64,000 nt of DNA from Siphonodentalium dalli (GCA_032622095.1 CP136061.1:58361301-58425300), one strand, 5' to 3'; positions 11,438 to 22,580 are shown, counted from the first letter of the stretch. The notes: generated by a model from the letters alone, not told the origin. Program-made: numbers and translations.

Positions 11438-12190
11438 CTATTCACTGTCACTTTCATCCGCTTTGTCATCACTGTCACTTTCACCAGCTTTGTCATCCCT
11501 GTCACTTTTGTCCAAATTGTCATCACTTTCGTCAGATGTGTCATTTGTTTCGTCCATGAATTTTTCTAGCAACGGTTTGTACTTTAATGTTGACATTTTC
11601 ACTGCATCACGATCTTCATAACCATTATTCAAATATTTGTCGACTTTATCCATGACTCTGTGTTGCAGAGTCCCATTGCGCAGCTGCATATATGCTAATA
11701 TTGTCCTAGCATAACCATTCATAAATTGCCTCATGTCTTTACTTTTAAGGTCCTTGTCAGCTTGTACTTTTGCCTCTTTTTCTGTTGAGCCATTTTCCAT
11801 ATACGTTTCCACTTTATCACTCCATTCTTCTTGTGTGTTATTTCTACTCTCATCACACACACTTTTGAAGTATTCATCTTCATTCAATTTAATTTTCTTA
11901 TTCTGACTATCATCCGTGTCCTCAGTTAATTTTCGTTTTAACTTATTTTCTTTACACCAGTTTTTTACGTGTCTCTGAACATCATGCTGATCTTCGAACA
12001 AAAGCCCGCAGTTATTACAAGGGTACGACATGTCTTCTCGAATGTCTATGTTTTGACGGTTTTCCTTATTAATTTCATCGAGCTCACCAGGTGGCCTTAT
12101 GTCCTTAGTATAGCCATTATGTTGACCCTGGGGCACAATGTAATTATATGTCATGCCCTTCTGTTGACCAAATATCAAACTCTCTATCAT
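11438..12190 (-). CDS. Element-encoded C2HC zinc-finger protein with acidic tail
   Basis: Intact 250-codon gene, ATG at 12190, stop TAG, with AATAAA 8 bases downstream. Its first six codons lie inside the right TIR. Residues 58-79 form a zinc finger C-x2-C-x12-H-x4-C (C58, C61, H74, C79) with the typical Phe and hydrophobic positions between, so probably nucleic-acid binding. Basic stretches KLKRK (83-87) and KKIK (98-101) could be nuclear signals. Residues ~108-210 are charged and helical with paired Trp/Tyr/Leu patterns (EEWSDKVETYMENG; LRNGTLQHRVMDKVDKYLNN), and 213-250 is a strongly acidic Asp/Ser/Glu tail with DKADESDSE-like repeats. From memory, similar proteins occur in many copies in cnidarian, amphioxus and mollusc genomes; their function is not established. 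The open, domain-preserving frame in a young-looking element suggests recent activity. A role in replication, packaging or gene control of the element is inference. Confidence 0.75.
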   Translation of the reverse strand: MIESLIFGQQKGMTYNYIVPQGQHNGYTKDIRPPGELDEINKENRQNIDIREDMSYPCNNCGLLFEDQHDVQRHVKNWCKENKLKRKLTEDTDDSQNKKIKLNEDEYFKSVCDESRNNTQEEWSDKVETYMENGSTEKEAKVQADKDLKSKDMRQFMNGYARTILAYMQLRNGTLQHRVMDKVDKYLNNGYEDRDAVKMSTLKYKPLLEKFMDETNDTSDESDDNLDKSDRDDKAGESDSDDKADESDSE

Positions 12191-12700
12191 TCCCGGCTAT
12201 CTACACATAGTGTGCTTTAAAATAGCAGTACCTCGATTGGATGCATTGTCTACGTGAGGTACCACGGGTTGTAATTTATTAAGTCTGGGTAAAGCCATGT
12301 TATAGATAAGCATTTCGTCCTGCGTTGAATCGAGACAAGTGCACATAGTCATGATCTTGATAAGGAGTCAGACTATTTTTATTGAACGGGGTCATGGGTT
12401 TATGGGGGTAGCTAGATGGTCGCACGCTATAATTCGGCTGAAGCTCCGTAGTGGGTCCGGCCTAATACCTAAAAGTCACGTGGAACAAAGGTCACTTCCT
12501 GGTCAAAGCTAAATTCCGGGTTAAAAATAGCATTTCCTGGTTCAGAGGTCATTTCCGGGTTCAAAGGTCACTTCCCGGTTCAAATATATATTTCCGGGTT
12601 CAGAGGTCACTTCCGGGTTCAGATGTCAACATAGCGGGCGTGGCCTAATATCACGTGGTACAGATATGTTAATTTGCACCAAACCAACTACTATGCTGCT
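12173..12700 (-). repeat. Right terminal inverted repeat of the Polinton-like element
   Basis: Pairs with 10405-10945 with small indels. Its inner edge contains the first six codons (MIESLI) of the zinc-finger gene, so the TIR itself supplies the leader and probably the promoter. Confidence 0.85.
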
Positions 12701-12706
12701 AACTGT

Positions 12707-13204
12707 CCGTTTTGTTAAATTATATAACTCTGATGCGTTCAAGTGAATTGACCTTCTAACAAATATTTACATCCACAGGAACGCAAGGTATAAGTGTTAC
12801 AATTTCTCGACAGTAACGAAGATCTATAGACAGCATTGGATCACGGAGCAACATATCACAATAATAAAATTTTGAAAATTAGAACCATGGAGGTTGAATC
12901 GGCCACGGTAAACAGGATACCGCACTCAGAATTTCGACCTGATACCGCGATTTTTATCGGAGACGAACCCATTTCTGGTGGATGAAAGTCCCAAAGATGC
13001 CAAATACTCTGTTCGGATCGAACATAATGCTCAATGTTCTCCAATGAGCAACAAGCAGGACCTTTGACACCGCGATCTATCATTGTGCTACGAAAATGAT
13101 ATTTTGAGTCTGATACCAAAGCGACTTAGACTTAGATCTTCAACGCCGCTGAAAACTCGTGGCATTTTGACACCGACACCTGACATAGGAATCTCACACA
13201 CGAA
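12707..13204. other. Stretch between Polinton-like element and nuclease relic
   Basis: No domain recognised. It may hold further decayed upstream sequence of the YqaJ-like relic, but none can be supported. Confidence 0.3.
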
Positions 13205-14401
13205 GGGGTCGATATCTTGGAGGATATGAGAACCCAGCTCCCAAATGTAGTAAAAGAGCTCAGTAAAGTTGGGCAATTAGAAAATTTGGCTGCATTCAAT
13301 ACATTAGTGTGTACCCGGTAGTGGCAGATTTCCGATGCAAAGCAGCATTTTCCATTTGTTTATGGATGTATGCCGTTTTGTCTCATCATACAAGAATGTA
13401 CGAATGCGTTACATAGACGTTGTAAAAAGCAGTTGGCGAGTAGGATATAGGCTTTTGCATGGAAAATTTCTAAGATTCATGGGCGGACCCAAAAAGCTAG
13501 GGCACAACCACTGGCGATAAAGACAAATCCCAAAATCAGTCCTCTCGATTCACGCAGAAATGTTGCTGTGCCGTGTATGTCTGTTATCTCTGCCAAGAAC
13601 CTATGCCTGTCAACGACAGAGTTCGCACCAGGTTGTTGGATGGTATACTTGACGTCTTTTCTGAAGTGAACAACCACAACAAGACCTTTAAAGTATGCAT
13701 TGATGGAAGAAGATCAATACTGTGGTCGATCTGGTGATACAGATCTTTTCGGTTTCGAAACGTCACCGACTTTAGCAGAAAGGAATAATCGACTATCCGA
13801 CGAGCTGTCTTTCATAGCTGATGCCGACAAACTGATGGAGCAGCTTTGGGATTCAGATTGGGACAATGATTCTCGATGTATGAGGATTGTTTTGCTATCC
13901 CTGGTACGCATTGCGGCCATCAGACTCAACGACCTATAAGGGAAGACAAGCTACATAAATCTACCACAGTTGAGCGACTTAAAAAGACCCAGGGGTTGAT
14001 TGGAGGAAGTCAAGACTGGGGTATGCCATAAGTGCATGGGCTGGAGACGGCAACATTCGATATCAAAAACTGAAATAATGGACATGTTACATGTCGTGGA
14101 CGATATTGGACAATGCATAGTACAATCGAATGGGACTGGACACTTGTTTGTCAATGGTAATCAGGTCAACCTTTCTACACAATCGAACTACGTTCACACT
14201 GTTAATTCATCCAACCAAGAAGAGGAAATATGTCCCTGTTTCGTTAAGCAGGGCAGCGATGAATGGCATGCAATACGTAGCAAGATATTGATCACTGGTA
14301 GTTCATTCCACAACGGTCTGGGTTTGGGGACTCTCAAGCAGCAAATCAGTCATTTTATTAAGGTGCTGGGGATGAAAACTTGGATATCAAACAACGACTA
14401 A
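13205..14401 (+). pseudogene. Decayed YqaJ-like nuclease gene fragment
   Basis: Pieces of one protein appear in order on the plus strand in shifting frames with internal stops. These are a helical segment (VVKELSKVGQLENLAAFNTL, ~13226-13285); a MRYIDVVKSSWRVGYRLLHG..FLRFMGG segment (~13400-13490); RTRLLDGILDVF...FKVCIDGRRS (~13620-13715); GDTDLFGFETSPTL and a helical stretch (13733-13939); and, from 14000, a 133-codon open frame whose second half (CFVKQGSDEWHAIRSKILIT, then GSSFHNGLGLGTLKQQISHF) matches the start of the YqaJ/lambda-exonuclease-like recombinase fold, where GS-x-EW and R-x(5)-TGS are characteristic. The C-terminal catalytic part is missing. From memory this architecture is a multicopy, transposon-associated family in cnidarians and molluscs. 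At least three frame changes and two stops make it a pseudogene. It lies ~500 bp from the Polinton-like element; a functional link is unproven. Confidence 0.6.
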
Positions 14402-14938
14402 GATTATGGTTATGTGAAGTATAGGAAATAGTCAATACTACAACTTCGTCTGTCAACACGAATATAAACAAATCGAATGCTATTTTTAAAATGGATTTGA
14501 TTTAATTATATACGTGTATATGCTGTGCGAATGAAAGATAATGTCATTCCCCTTTGACCACGCAATGGTTTGTGCAAACGAAATGATACTACACCGCGAC
14601 AAAACAAAACAAAACACGTCTACACCGTTAGTATCATTGTCCAAAAGATCATCTTCTACACCGTCATAACAGCGCTTTAAAAAAAAAAATTACTCGAAAT
14701 ATTGAAAACTACATAATGTCATGTGCACAAATTTCCGTAATTTATTTCTCAGACATATTCACCTCGATATGCGAATGATTAGTCAGTTTATTTGGTGATA
14801 ATTTAGTCGGTTTATTTGGTGATAATTGACTAAGTAGAGTCACGGCGCCTCCTCGTCGAATAGGTAATAAAAACAGCCAAGTTTGATTGCGCTAGTTAAA
14901 CAAATGATGTAACCAGAGCTCGTGCTAAAACAGTGGTT
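14402..14938. other. AT-rich spacer
   Basis: No coding feature. A short tandem duplication (agtttatttggtgataat) occurs at ~14784-14826. Confidence 0.4.
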
Positions 14939-16102
14939 AGCGTGAATTTCGTTACTTATTCCTTATTCCTTATTCAAAAAATTTGGGGAAATGTGGCAAA
15001 TGACCATGGCAACGCTTTAAGTAGGGCGAGACAAAATTTCCTGTGAAAATTTTTTTGGGAAAAAAGTTCAAAAATGCATGAAATTAGGCAAAGTCCGAAA
15101 ATGAACGGAAATTGGCCGAAACAAGTGCGGGGTCATAAATGGCCACCTTTTCCGTTCATTTTCGGACTTTGCCTAATTTCGTGCATTTTTAAAACTTTTT
15201 TCCACAAAAAAAATTTCACAGGAAATTTTGTCTCGCCCTACTTAAGACGTTGCCATGGTCATTTGCCACATTTTCCCAAATTTTCGTGACCGAGCAGAGC
15301 GGGAATTTCGATTTGACCCACTTTTTGGGACTCGACCAAAAAACTTTTCCGCCCAAAAAGTTCGGCCCAGGTGGCCATTTTTTTAGTATGTTACAGTTTG
15401 CCACATTTTCCGAAATTTTCCCCACCGAGCAGAGCAAAAACTGGGATTCGACCCACTTTTTCGAACTCGACCCAAAATATTTTCGGCGGAAAATTTTTGG
15501 CCGAGATGGCCATTTATAACTACGCACTTGTTTCGGCTATTTCCGTTTATTTTCGGACTTTGCCTAATTTCGATGCATTTTTTAACATTTTTCACGAATT
15601 TGTTTTTACAGGAAATTTTGTCTCGCCCTACCTAAGACGTTGCCATGGTCATTTGCCACATTTTCCCAAATTTCCTGACCGAGCAGAGCGGGAATTTCTA
15701 TTTGACCCACTTTTTGGGACTCGACCCAAAAACATTTGGGCCCAAAAAGTTCGGCCCAGGTGGCCATTTTTTAATATGTGACAGTTTGCCACATATTCCG
15801 AAATTTTCCCGACCGAGCAGAGCGAAAACTGGGATTCGACCCACTTTTTCGGACTCGACCCAAATGTTTTTCGGCCGAAAATTTTTGGCCGAGGTGGCCA
15901 TTTATGACCCCGCACTTGTTTCGGCCAATTTCCGTTCATTTTCGGACTTTGCCTAATTTCGTGCATTTTTTGAACTTTTTTACAAAAAAACATTTCACAG
16001 GAAATTTTGTCTCGCCCTACTTAAGACGTTGCCATGGTCATTTGCCACATTTTCCCAATTTTTTTTAATAAGGAATAAGGAATAAGTAACGAAATTCACG
16101 CT
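14939..16102. mobile_element. Foldback element with ~100-bp TIRs and internal 390-bp tandem repeats
   Basis: Left end (gcgtgaatttcgttactt, then attccttattcc) and right end (its reverse complement at 16073-16102) continue inward as matching sequence for ~100 bp, to the aaattttgtctcgcccta block. The interior repeats that block at ~15231, 15621 and 16010 (periods 390 and 389), and the first 280 bp form a near-perfect hairpin (14958-15240). Repeated 'gaccgagcagagc' and 'gacccactttttCGgactcgaccc' modules fill the units. Open frames here on both strands are repeat by-products. A TGGTTA lies just outside each end, but the right copy is offset by three bases, so no target duplication is claimed. Confidence 0.8.
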
Positions 16103-16419
16103 GCTGGTTAACAAACAGAATAATTCATAATTATAATCAGCATACCTTTTGTGACCTTGGTCCTCCGCCATATTGGATATACTACACCGTATGCTACACC
16201 GATCTTGCACCACTGTGAATCATGAGCATTTATTTTATTCACAGATTGCAGCACGCCTTAATAGATAATGATTTATTGGCAAAAAAACATCCACACGAGG
16301 ACAGTTTGCTAATACAATGGATAATATTATATACAAAACGTGTAATAATAAGATATACAAGAAAAAAATTACATGCTGAGATGTACAAGGAGTCTCGGTA
16401 TCATGTATCATAGTTATGG
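16103..16419. other. AT-rich spacer
   Basis: No feature recognised. Confidence 0.4.
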
Positions 16420-17190
16420 TTACCTAACTGTTATTTGCTCAGCACGAGAATCGAAGAAGCGACGGATCAGTTTACATATTATTCGTGTTAGAGTGGGACA
16501 GTCATTTGTCAATATAGTAATAAATTGATCGTTTGCGTTAATGCGTGGAAAATTTGGATTATGGTTAACCATTGATTCGAGAAGTTCTTTTCGTAGTTGT
16601 GAATATGCAGTGCATTCCATAAGGAAATGTATTTCATCTTCTACGACATCATCAGAGCAAGACACACACTTTCTATTTTCTAATTTTACTGGGGGCTGTA
16701 AATGACGCCCCTTCTCTATAGCAAGTACGTGGTTACTGATTCTGAATCTGGTGAAAGCTATTCTGTCTTCCAATGATTTCGCGTTGAGAAGATAGGGCTC
16801 AAATCCTATACTCTTTCTTGTAAAGACGATATGTTCTGAGTTTATTGCTGCCTGATTTTGAGCAGTTGTCACTCAGGCTGGCTTGGAAGTACTCGTTGTA
16901 GCTATTTTGTAAAGATTTTCGGAAATGTTTCGTTACCATGTCGGTGGCGTGACCAGTCTCTGGTAAAGTTAACCCTAAAGATTCGACTGATTTGAAAATT
17001 TATTTTGTAGATAATACCGCATATCGTAGAAGTTCACAGTCCGAACGCGGGGTGACACTGATGCATAATTCGACATTCTGCAAGCTGCATCTATATACAG
17101 GAGGATAGCTGCCTAGTTCTGCACGGACAGCATTATTTGATGCATATTTTCCAGCACCTAATAAACGTTTGCAAAATTTAATATGTCCTT
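16420..17190 (-). pseudogene. 3' fragment of a jockey-like non-LTR retrotransposon (C-terminal zinc-ribbon-like tail)
   Basis: Read on the minus strand, 17190-17040 gives HIKFCKRLLGAGKYASNNAV and RAELGSYPP. About 16960-16840 gives SYNEYFQASLSDNCSKSGSN and KLRTYRLYKKEYR. After a frameshift, 16820-16420 gives EPYL...RIAFTRFRISNHVLAIEKGR and a cysteine pair CVSC followed by EDEIHFLMECTAY. This KFCK / ELG.YP / KLRTY / RFRISNH.L.IE.GR / C..C...EDE.HFL..C order is the well-known C-terminal region of animal jockey-like reverse transcriptases, downstream of the polymerase and RNase H parts. Frameshifts and missing pieces show it is dead. Only the 3' end is present, as expected for 5'-truncated insertions. 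Confidence 0.8.
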
Positions 17191-18749
17191 ACACACGGTG
17201 ACCAGAGCGACACAAACAACGCGAGCGGTGCGAGCGTCGCGATTTTTGCGTCAATAGCGCCAAACAATTCTCGTGGAAATTTCGTCATTATTAATGGGGG
17301 TCGCGTTTGATTTTTCAAATGGCAACTTGGCAGTCTTCACATATGCTATATATCTGGTAGTTTTCCCCAATGGCATGTGCACTCATTGGTCCAACATGCA
17401 CACGCGTCCATAACACTGAAATAGTCCTCTTAATGCCTTTTAATACAAAATAAAATGCCAATTTAATTATACCATTGAACATGTCTACCCATATTCCATA
17501 CGTTCTCTTTTTGTGTTTGATGTATAGTCTTGTTATTTAATACTTCATGCTTTATTTGCGCTAAAAATATTAGATTTGAACTAGCCATTCATGCACTTTG
17601 TACACTAAATACACTACAAATATGTTCGATTTACATTTCCTTTGTGTATACTATTTCAAAAGTCAGTTCATATATCCGAAACAGTTTATAAAACTACGTT
17701 CTTTTATTGCATGTGTCGTGATCTAGTCAGACACAGGCCCCAATAATTTCACACGTTGAAATTCGGACGGTCTTTCATTTACGAGTGCTTCCACATATCC
17801 ACGTACCTTCGTTGGTCAGATAGTGTCACGCCATTACAAGCATGAAACGCTGATACTCTCGTTTAAGTTCAATAGATTACATTGATGATAAAATGAGATA
17901 CGTATATATATTAACGTGATATAGGCGTAGATCTATCAGATTGACGCCATGCACCCCCCCCCCTCTACCAAAAATGTAGTTTCCATGATTACAAAAGTCA
18001 AGAATGGGAAAATAAAAGCACGCCTTTGAAATATATATTGTCGGTTTTTCAAAAACACAGACTGCTTATTCAGCAGCGCAACAAATCACAACTGAACCGT
18101 AACAAAATTACATTATATAGACATTACGGGAACTATAATCATAATTATGTCGACTGCTTTATATATATTAGATATATAAAGGCACACAGGCGGAATGTGC
18201 TATAACTGGATAATATTGTTAAACTTAAGTATTTTTGGGGCGCAATTTCTTTCCGAACACTAGGCGGGATTCGCGCCCTGTGTGGGCGGTTTAGTAGCCC
18301 GGCTTACATAATTTCTCCTGGCCCCGCAGCTGGCCCCATAATTGTTTTTCCTGGAGTCATTTTTCTTAAAAATAATGGGACAAAGGTGTTAAAGAATGCT
18401 TCTATTATGTATTAGGTATGAACCTAACACTTGGTAGGGTGGTTGGGTTCACCATCAGTTAATAATGAGGGATAACTCCAATGGGTGATAAAAAGGTCAG
18501 CTTGCTAAATGTTTTCGTCAAGGCTATCAATGCGCACTGACACGGAAAGGCTCAATTAAAATAGTTCTATTAAATCTCAAATATCATATATTCAACTTGA
18601 TATAAATGAAAACATAACACAACAGATTCTTCAGATAAATGTAATCTCTTCAAATAAAAATAGTTTATTAAAAAAACTAAATAAAACATAAAGGTGTTAA
18701 AACAAACTTTGACCGGTTTCAACGATATTCTGTATATGAGTTTAGGATC
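17191..18749. other. No recognised feature
   Basis: AT-rich, with a C homopolymer at ~17954-17964 and a GC-richer patch at 18260-18340 (attcgcgccctgtgtgggcgg). No coding evidence. Confidence 0.4.
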
Positions 18750-18985
18750 ACCTCTAGATGGGAGCTAACGAATTTTAATGATTTTCGATGAAAAACATGG
18801 CCGCCGGCAGCCATCTTGGACTTTACTCTTTGCTTCACTAAATCCTTTAGCACACCTTACATGTCATATTCCTCATACAATCGTCATCAAACTTCATATG
18901 GATCTTCGGGGTAACCTCTATATGGGAGCCTCCCTGTTTCACGAAATTCGTTAAAAAACATGGCCGCCAACAGCCATCTTGGAGT
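18750..18985 (-). repeat. Two degenerate units of the 'catggccgcc...gccatcttgga' satellite
   Basis: Two units with a cctctaKatgggagc block, then aaaaacatggccgcc and cagccatcttgga, ~170 bp apart. They are reverse-oriented relatives of the array at 50262-51968. Confidence 0.65.
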
Positions 18986-18989
18986 TCAA

Positions 18990-19080
18990 ATGCGAACTTT
19001 CAGCACATTTTCAAAACCTGTGTACCCTTCAGCACATTTTTTGGTGAGAGTGACCCCTTCAACCTTTCTGAGTGCCGTCC
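18990..19080. repeat. Single end of the MITE family seen at 30229-30545
   Basis: Contains gtgtacccttcagcacat, then ttttttggtgagagtgacc and ccttcaacctt, matching the right end of the intact MITE. The other end is absent. Confidence 0.65.
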
Positions 19081-19085
19081 TTTTA

Positions 19086-20096
19086 GTCACTTCATATAAT
19101 TCTTCTATACTAGTAATTATGGAAGTTTTTAGCTTAAAACAGACACATAATTATCCACTCAGGAATACATTTTTATGCATGGTAGTGCTCTTTATAATCG
19201 AAGACCGATAACATGATACAGTTTACATACAACGTTTCTTCCCAGACAAGCACCGTAAATTAATTACTTAATGGCCGTGGGATATTTCAATTTACACATT
19301 CCTTGTTTTATGCATGACTATACGACCAATACCACCGTTCCCACGTAATGTGTAAAATCAAGAGCTCAGACAGTCCGGTTGGAATGTCAATGATAAACAT
19401 ATTTAATTAAGACTCAGCTGTCTGTGTTTAGAAAGATCGAACTGTCACAGAATCAATGGTCAAACGGTAACGCCATTTTATCTGCACGCCTTTCGTTTCG
19501 TCAGCTGATTACATTCGCAGAATCTGTAAATGTTAATTTGAAATAGATTAAAAACGTTGCTGTTAATCCTAGATATCGGAATCTCAAAAGAATCTCAGAC
19601 AAAATTTGAAAAAAAATATACTGGGCGAAATTAGAACCTCCGCTCTTCTCGTAATGCTATGATCAAGCAGGGATGTCCTGGGATGACATTAATTTGGGCT
19701 GGGAACACCGTCGGATCTGGAGCCGACGCTACATGGCTGTCCCGTGTGCAACAATGTGCGCACGTTCAAAATCCCTACCGTGGCGAAGAAGTCGCGGATT
19801 ATAGGCGAAAACAATCCTGGACAAATTAGGCAAATTTGGTGGTGCATGGATCTACTCGATCCGATAGCAGTGCGCATATGGTCAACATTGGCACCTGCAC
19901 TGAAAACTCTACAAATACAGAATCGCCACCCGACTTTTATTTCCCCTCCTCATAACTTCGGCAGTCGGCCACGGTCTTCCGCCATTGACATGTCTCATCC
20001 ATTCAAAGTGAGGTCGGGGCAATATAATTTCCTTCCGGCGCCCCGGTTAATGATTCATTAATAATTTCGGACTTCGAGCATCGAACATGTGCATAC
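19086..20096. other. No recognised feature
   Basis: A 105-codon plus-strand open frame near 19744-20061 has no recognisable domain or good splice context and is not called. Confidence 0.4.
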
Positions 20097-20571
20097 TATA
20101 TGTGACCCGCCATATCAAATCCAGTCGTAAGTCGGGATTTTTTTTACCCTGTGCCAATGCATTCTCTTATATATGCGAGTCGACCATAGATCGCTTCGCA
20201 TATATAAGAGAATGCATTGGCCTAACAATTTTTTACAAATTTAATAATTTTTTCTTGTATTCTTTAACAATTTTATAATTTCACCCATACAGAGCCCGAG
20301 ACAAAAATGAGCAGACGACACTCATATATATGCTTCTATATATGTGTGGGGCTCCCTGCAGGATAATGGATGTTTTTATTTTATGTCCTAAAAATTGTAA
20401 GAAACATTTATTTTAAAAAAAATGATAAAAAATTGTTAGGTCAATGCATTCTCTTATATATGCGAGGCGACCTATGGTCGACTCGCATATATAAGAGAAT
20501 GCATTGGCACAGGGTAAAAAAAACGCGACTTACGACTGGATTTGATATGGCGGGTCACATACAGTTACGTA
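20097..20571. repeat. Nested palindrome (hairpin within inverted repeat)
   Basis: The outer arms (20097-20240 and 20426-20571) are near-perfect reverse complements (tatgtgacccgccatatc ... gatatggcgggtcacata). Each outer arm itself contains a hairpin (20154-20220 and 20441-20507) with arms atgcattctcttatatatgc and its complement. The same inner hairpin recurs at 30981-31341 and 32151-32318. Confidence 0.85.
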
Positions 20572-20574
20572 TAT

Positions 20575-20913
20575 CAGCAGTATATCTCATGGGATCAATG
20601 CGCACAATGCACGGCGGGATTCCTTACTATCACGGAAAATGAAATTGCCTCAACGGGAACAAATCTGCCGATTTTCAAAAAGCAGATTACCTCCCTTGAT
20701 ACGACCACCTACCTGTGCGTGCCCAGAGAAACAATCAATGATGTCGTGTCTATCGCTGTTGGATTGCATCACGCTCCCCATTTCGTTATCGACGACAATA
20801 TCTTGTATGGACCATTTCTATTAGAGAAAGATAGAAGGATGCTGTGTTGGCATGCACAAACAGTGATAAAGAGGTTTAAATGGAAAGAAGTTACGCTCTG
20901 CATAGCTGGTTAA
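20575..20913 (+). other. Unrecognised open reading frame, about 110 codons
   Basis: Open frame immediately after the nested palindrome, with no convincing own ATG (the nearest is inside the palindrome at 20542). Predicted segments such as SLDTTTYLCVPRETINDVVS and HHAPHFVIDDNILYGPFLLE look protein-like in composition, so it may be an exon or TE gene fragment. No family is recognised. Confidence 0.25.
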
Positions 20914-22202
20914 TCATTTCGAGATGATAGAGAAGGAGAGATTGAAGTTGAAGGGATTTTAAGTACACACGAAGCAATATGAAATGGAACGAGGCCATGG
21001 CATCGACGGTTTTCAAGATTGGTTATGCTATCTGTATATGTGGAGGACACGTGTTTTATGTCATGTGGAAGGTCTGTTTCCTTACTGCATGTAGTAGCAG
21101 GGGGGGGGGGGTGGAAAAAAAATTCCGGCATGTATGCCGGGGTGGGTGGGTGTTCAAAGCCACCAACAAGCAATTTTTTCCGCAACTAAAAAAACAATTC
21201 CTGCTTGTTTTTTTAGTGTTTTGGCAATGAGTTGGGCTTCAAAACCACTTTGAATGAGAGAAATAATGTAATTCTAACTGGTAAACTGACTGCATACAGT
21301 TATCGTGTTACAGCTATTTTTTTTTGGCCTAATGCCCTCAAAATGACTCATTCCCATTTACATGTCCATGTTAACATCCATGATAAATAGCATGCACAGA
21401 AATTCATACACAGCTGTTTACAGTGAATCCCCCCCCCCCCGCAAATCTCTGTTTTAGTGTTAAAAGGGGGTGGGTGTCAAACAATGGTCGGAAAAAACTG
21501 CCGAAACGGAAAAAAAATTGGTTTATCACGATAGCCCGGACAAAAGTGCCATCTTTTGATATTGTGTGATTTTGTATGTGCCACTAAATTCAATCAACAG
21601 GGAATCATTGTAATCCGAATAGAGACGTGTTATCACCTCAGACCACCGACCTTACCATCTATACTAAATACGCATTGATGAGTTGTTCCCGTAAGAAATG
21701 TTCAAATAATTAGTTATACAAACGACCATTATCTGAACATTTCCCACCAATTAATAATAATCCTTCAGAAATTGTCATACTGGTGTCTGCTTATTTATCA
21801 TCACCACCAAACGAATGGACCACTCCTATATGTAATATTCTATAACTGGGTGGAATAATCCATTTAGTATGGACAAGGTTAACTGGCACAATCATGTGCA
21901 TAGTTGAAGGGTCGCATTCTTAGTCGCGACATCTGACCCAAGATGCATGAAACACTTTGTGGTTCAGTATTGTTGCCAATGACTATATATCAGTAAGCAT
22001 TTTACAGTGAACCATCGACTATCAACAAAAGAAAATCCTCGCACCAGATGCGACAGAAGCAACTCATCCTTGGTTATATATCGAGCGGCCAACTTGCTCA
22101 ATAAAATGTTTCATTTCAATAAATGTTTCATTTCAAATTCTACAATAAACGATTCTTCTCACAATATACCATTATTCCATTCGAGCTGTAAAAAAGAGGT
22201 AA
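20914..22202. other. Region with G/C homopolymers, otherwise unrecognised
   Basis: Contains a G run at ~21101-21112 and a C run at ~21428-21439. No coding evidence. Confidence 0.4.
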
Positions 22203-22580
22203 CATAATTGGAATTTATTCAGGATGACATAATTTTGGCTTTAAAATCGCTCAAACTGAATAATTAAAGCCCATGGTCACGACGGCATTAGTACGAAAAT
22301 ATTAAATTCAACTGCTGAAACCATCGCTTCCACTATCGATAATATTCAAGAAATCCCACAACAATAGAAAAAGATGACCCATGCCAATTTGCGGAACCAA
22401 TGCAGTGACTACGTTCTACATGATATGTTTCAAAGCTACATATCTGACAGCCCCCGATGTCATTGTGGAAATCCATGCGGAGATACTTACCACTACCTCT
22501 GCGCGTGTCCCATATTCCACACCGAACGAATGGAAATGTACGAAACATTATATGAAGAAGGACAGGGCCCTGTTTCGTGA
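22203..22580 (+). pseudogene. Internally deleted non-LTR reverse transcriptase fragment
   Basis: From ~22217, FIQDDIILALKSLKLNN, then after a one-base shift IKAHGHDGISTKILNSTAET, match the conserved 'L..LK.NKA.G.DGIS.K.L' start of jockey/RTE-type reverse transcriptases. The frame then jumps (22374 onward) to NQCSDYVLHDMF...SPRCHCG and DTYHYLCACPIFHTER, the C-x-CG...DT.HY...CP cysteine/histidine tail that follows the RNase H-like end of such proteins. The entire polymerase core is missing. A palindromic-MITE end (cagggccctgtttcgtgaaa) starts at 22561. Confidence 0.65.

Larger units (their letters stand above)
10405..12700. mobile_element. Short Polinton/Maverick-like (adintovirus-like) element with long TIRs
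   Basis: The 2296-bp unit begins AGCAGCATAG, ends with its complement CTATGCTGCT, and sits between perfect 6-bp direct repeats AACTGT (10399-10404 and 12701-12706). The terminal inverted repeats are ~541 bp (10405-10945) and ~528 bp (12173-12700). Six-bp duplications, TIRs of hundreds of bases and 5'-AG ends are the published hallmarks of Polintons. The core genes (protein-primed DNA polymerase B, integrase, ATPase, protease, capsid) are all absent, so it would be a deletion derivative moved in trans. The only clear gene is the C2HC zinc-finger protein on the minus strand. Class assignment is inference from structure; the boundaries and target duplication are seen directly. Confidence 0.75.

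Noticed and set aside
11210-11621. Proline/arginine-rich frames over the GCC tract
   Set aside because: Low-complexity triplets in overlapping frames, and the longer one runs antisense into the real zinc-finger gene. A small basic peptide cannot be excluded but is not supported.
15074-15993. Many overlapping 70-136-codon frames
   Set aside because: All fall in the 390-bp repeats and TIR hairpin of the foldback element and read through both strands.
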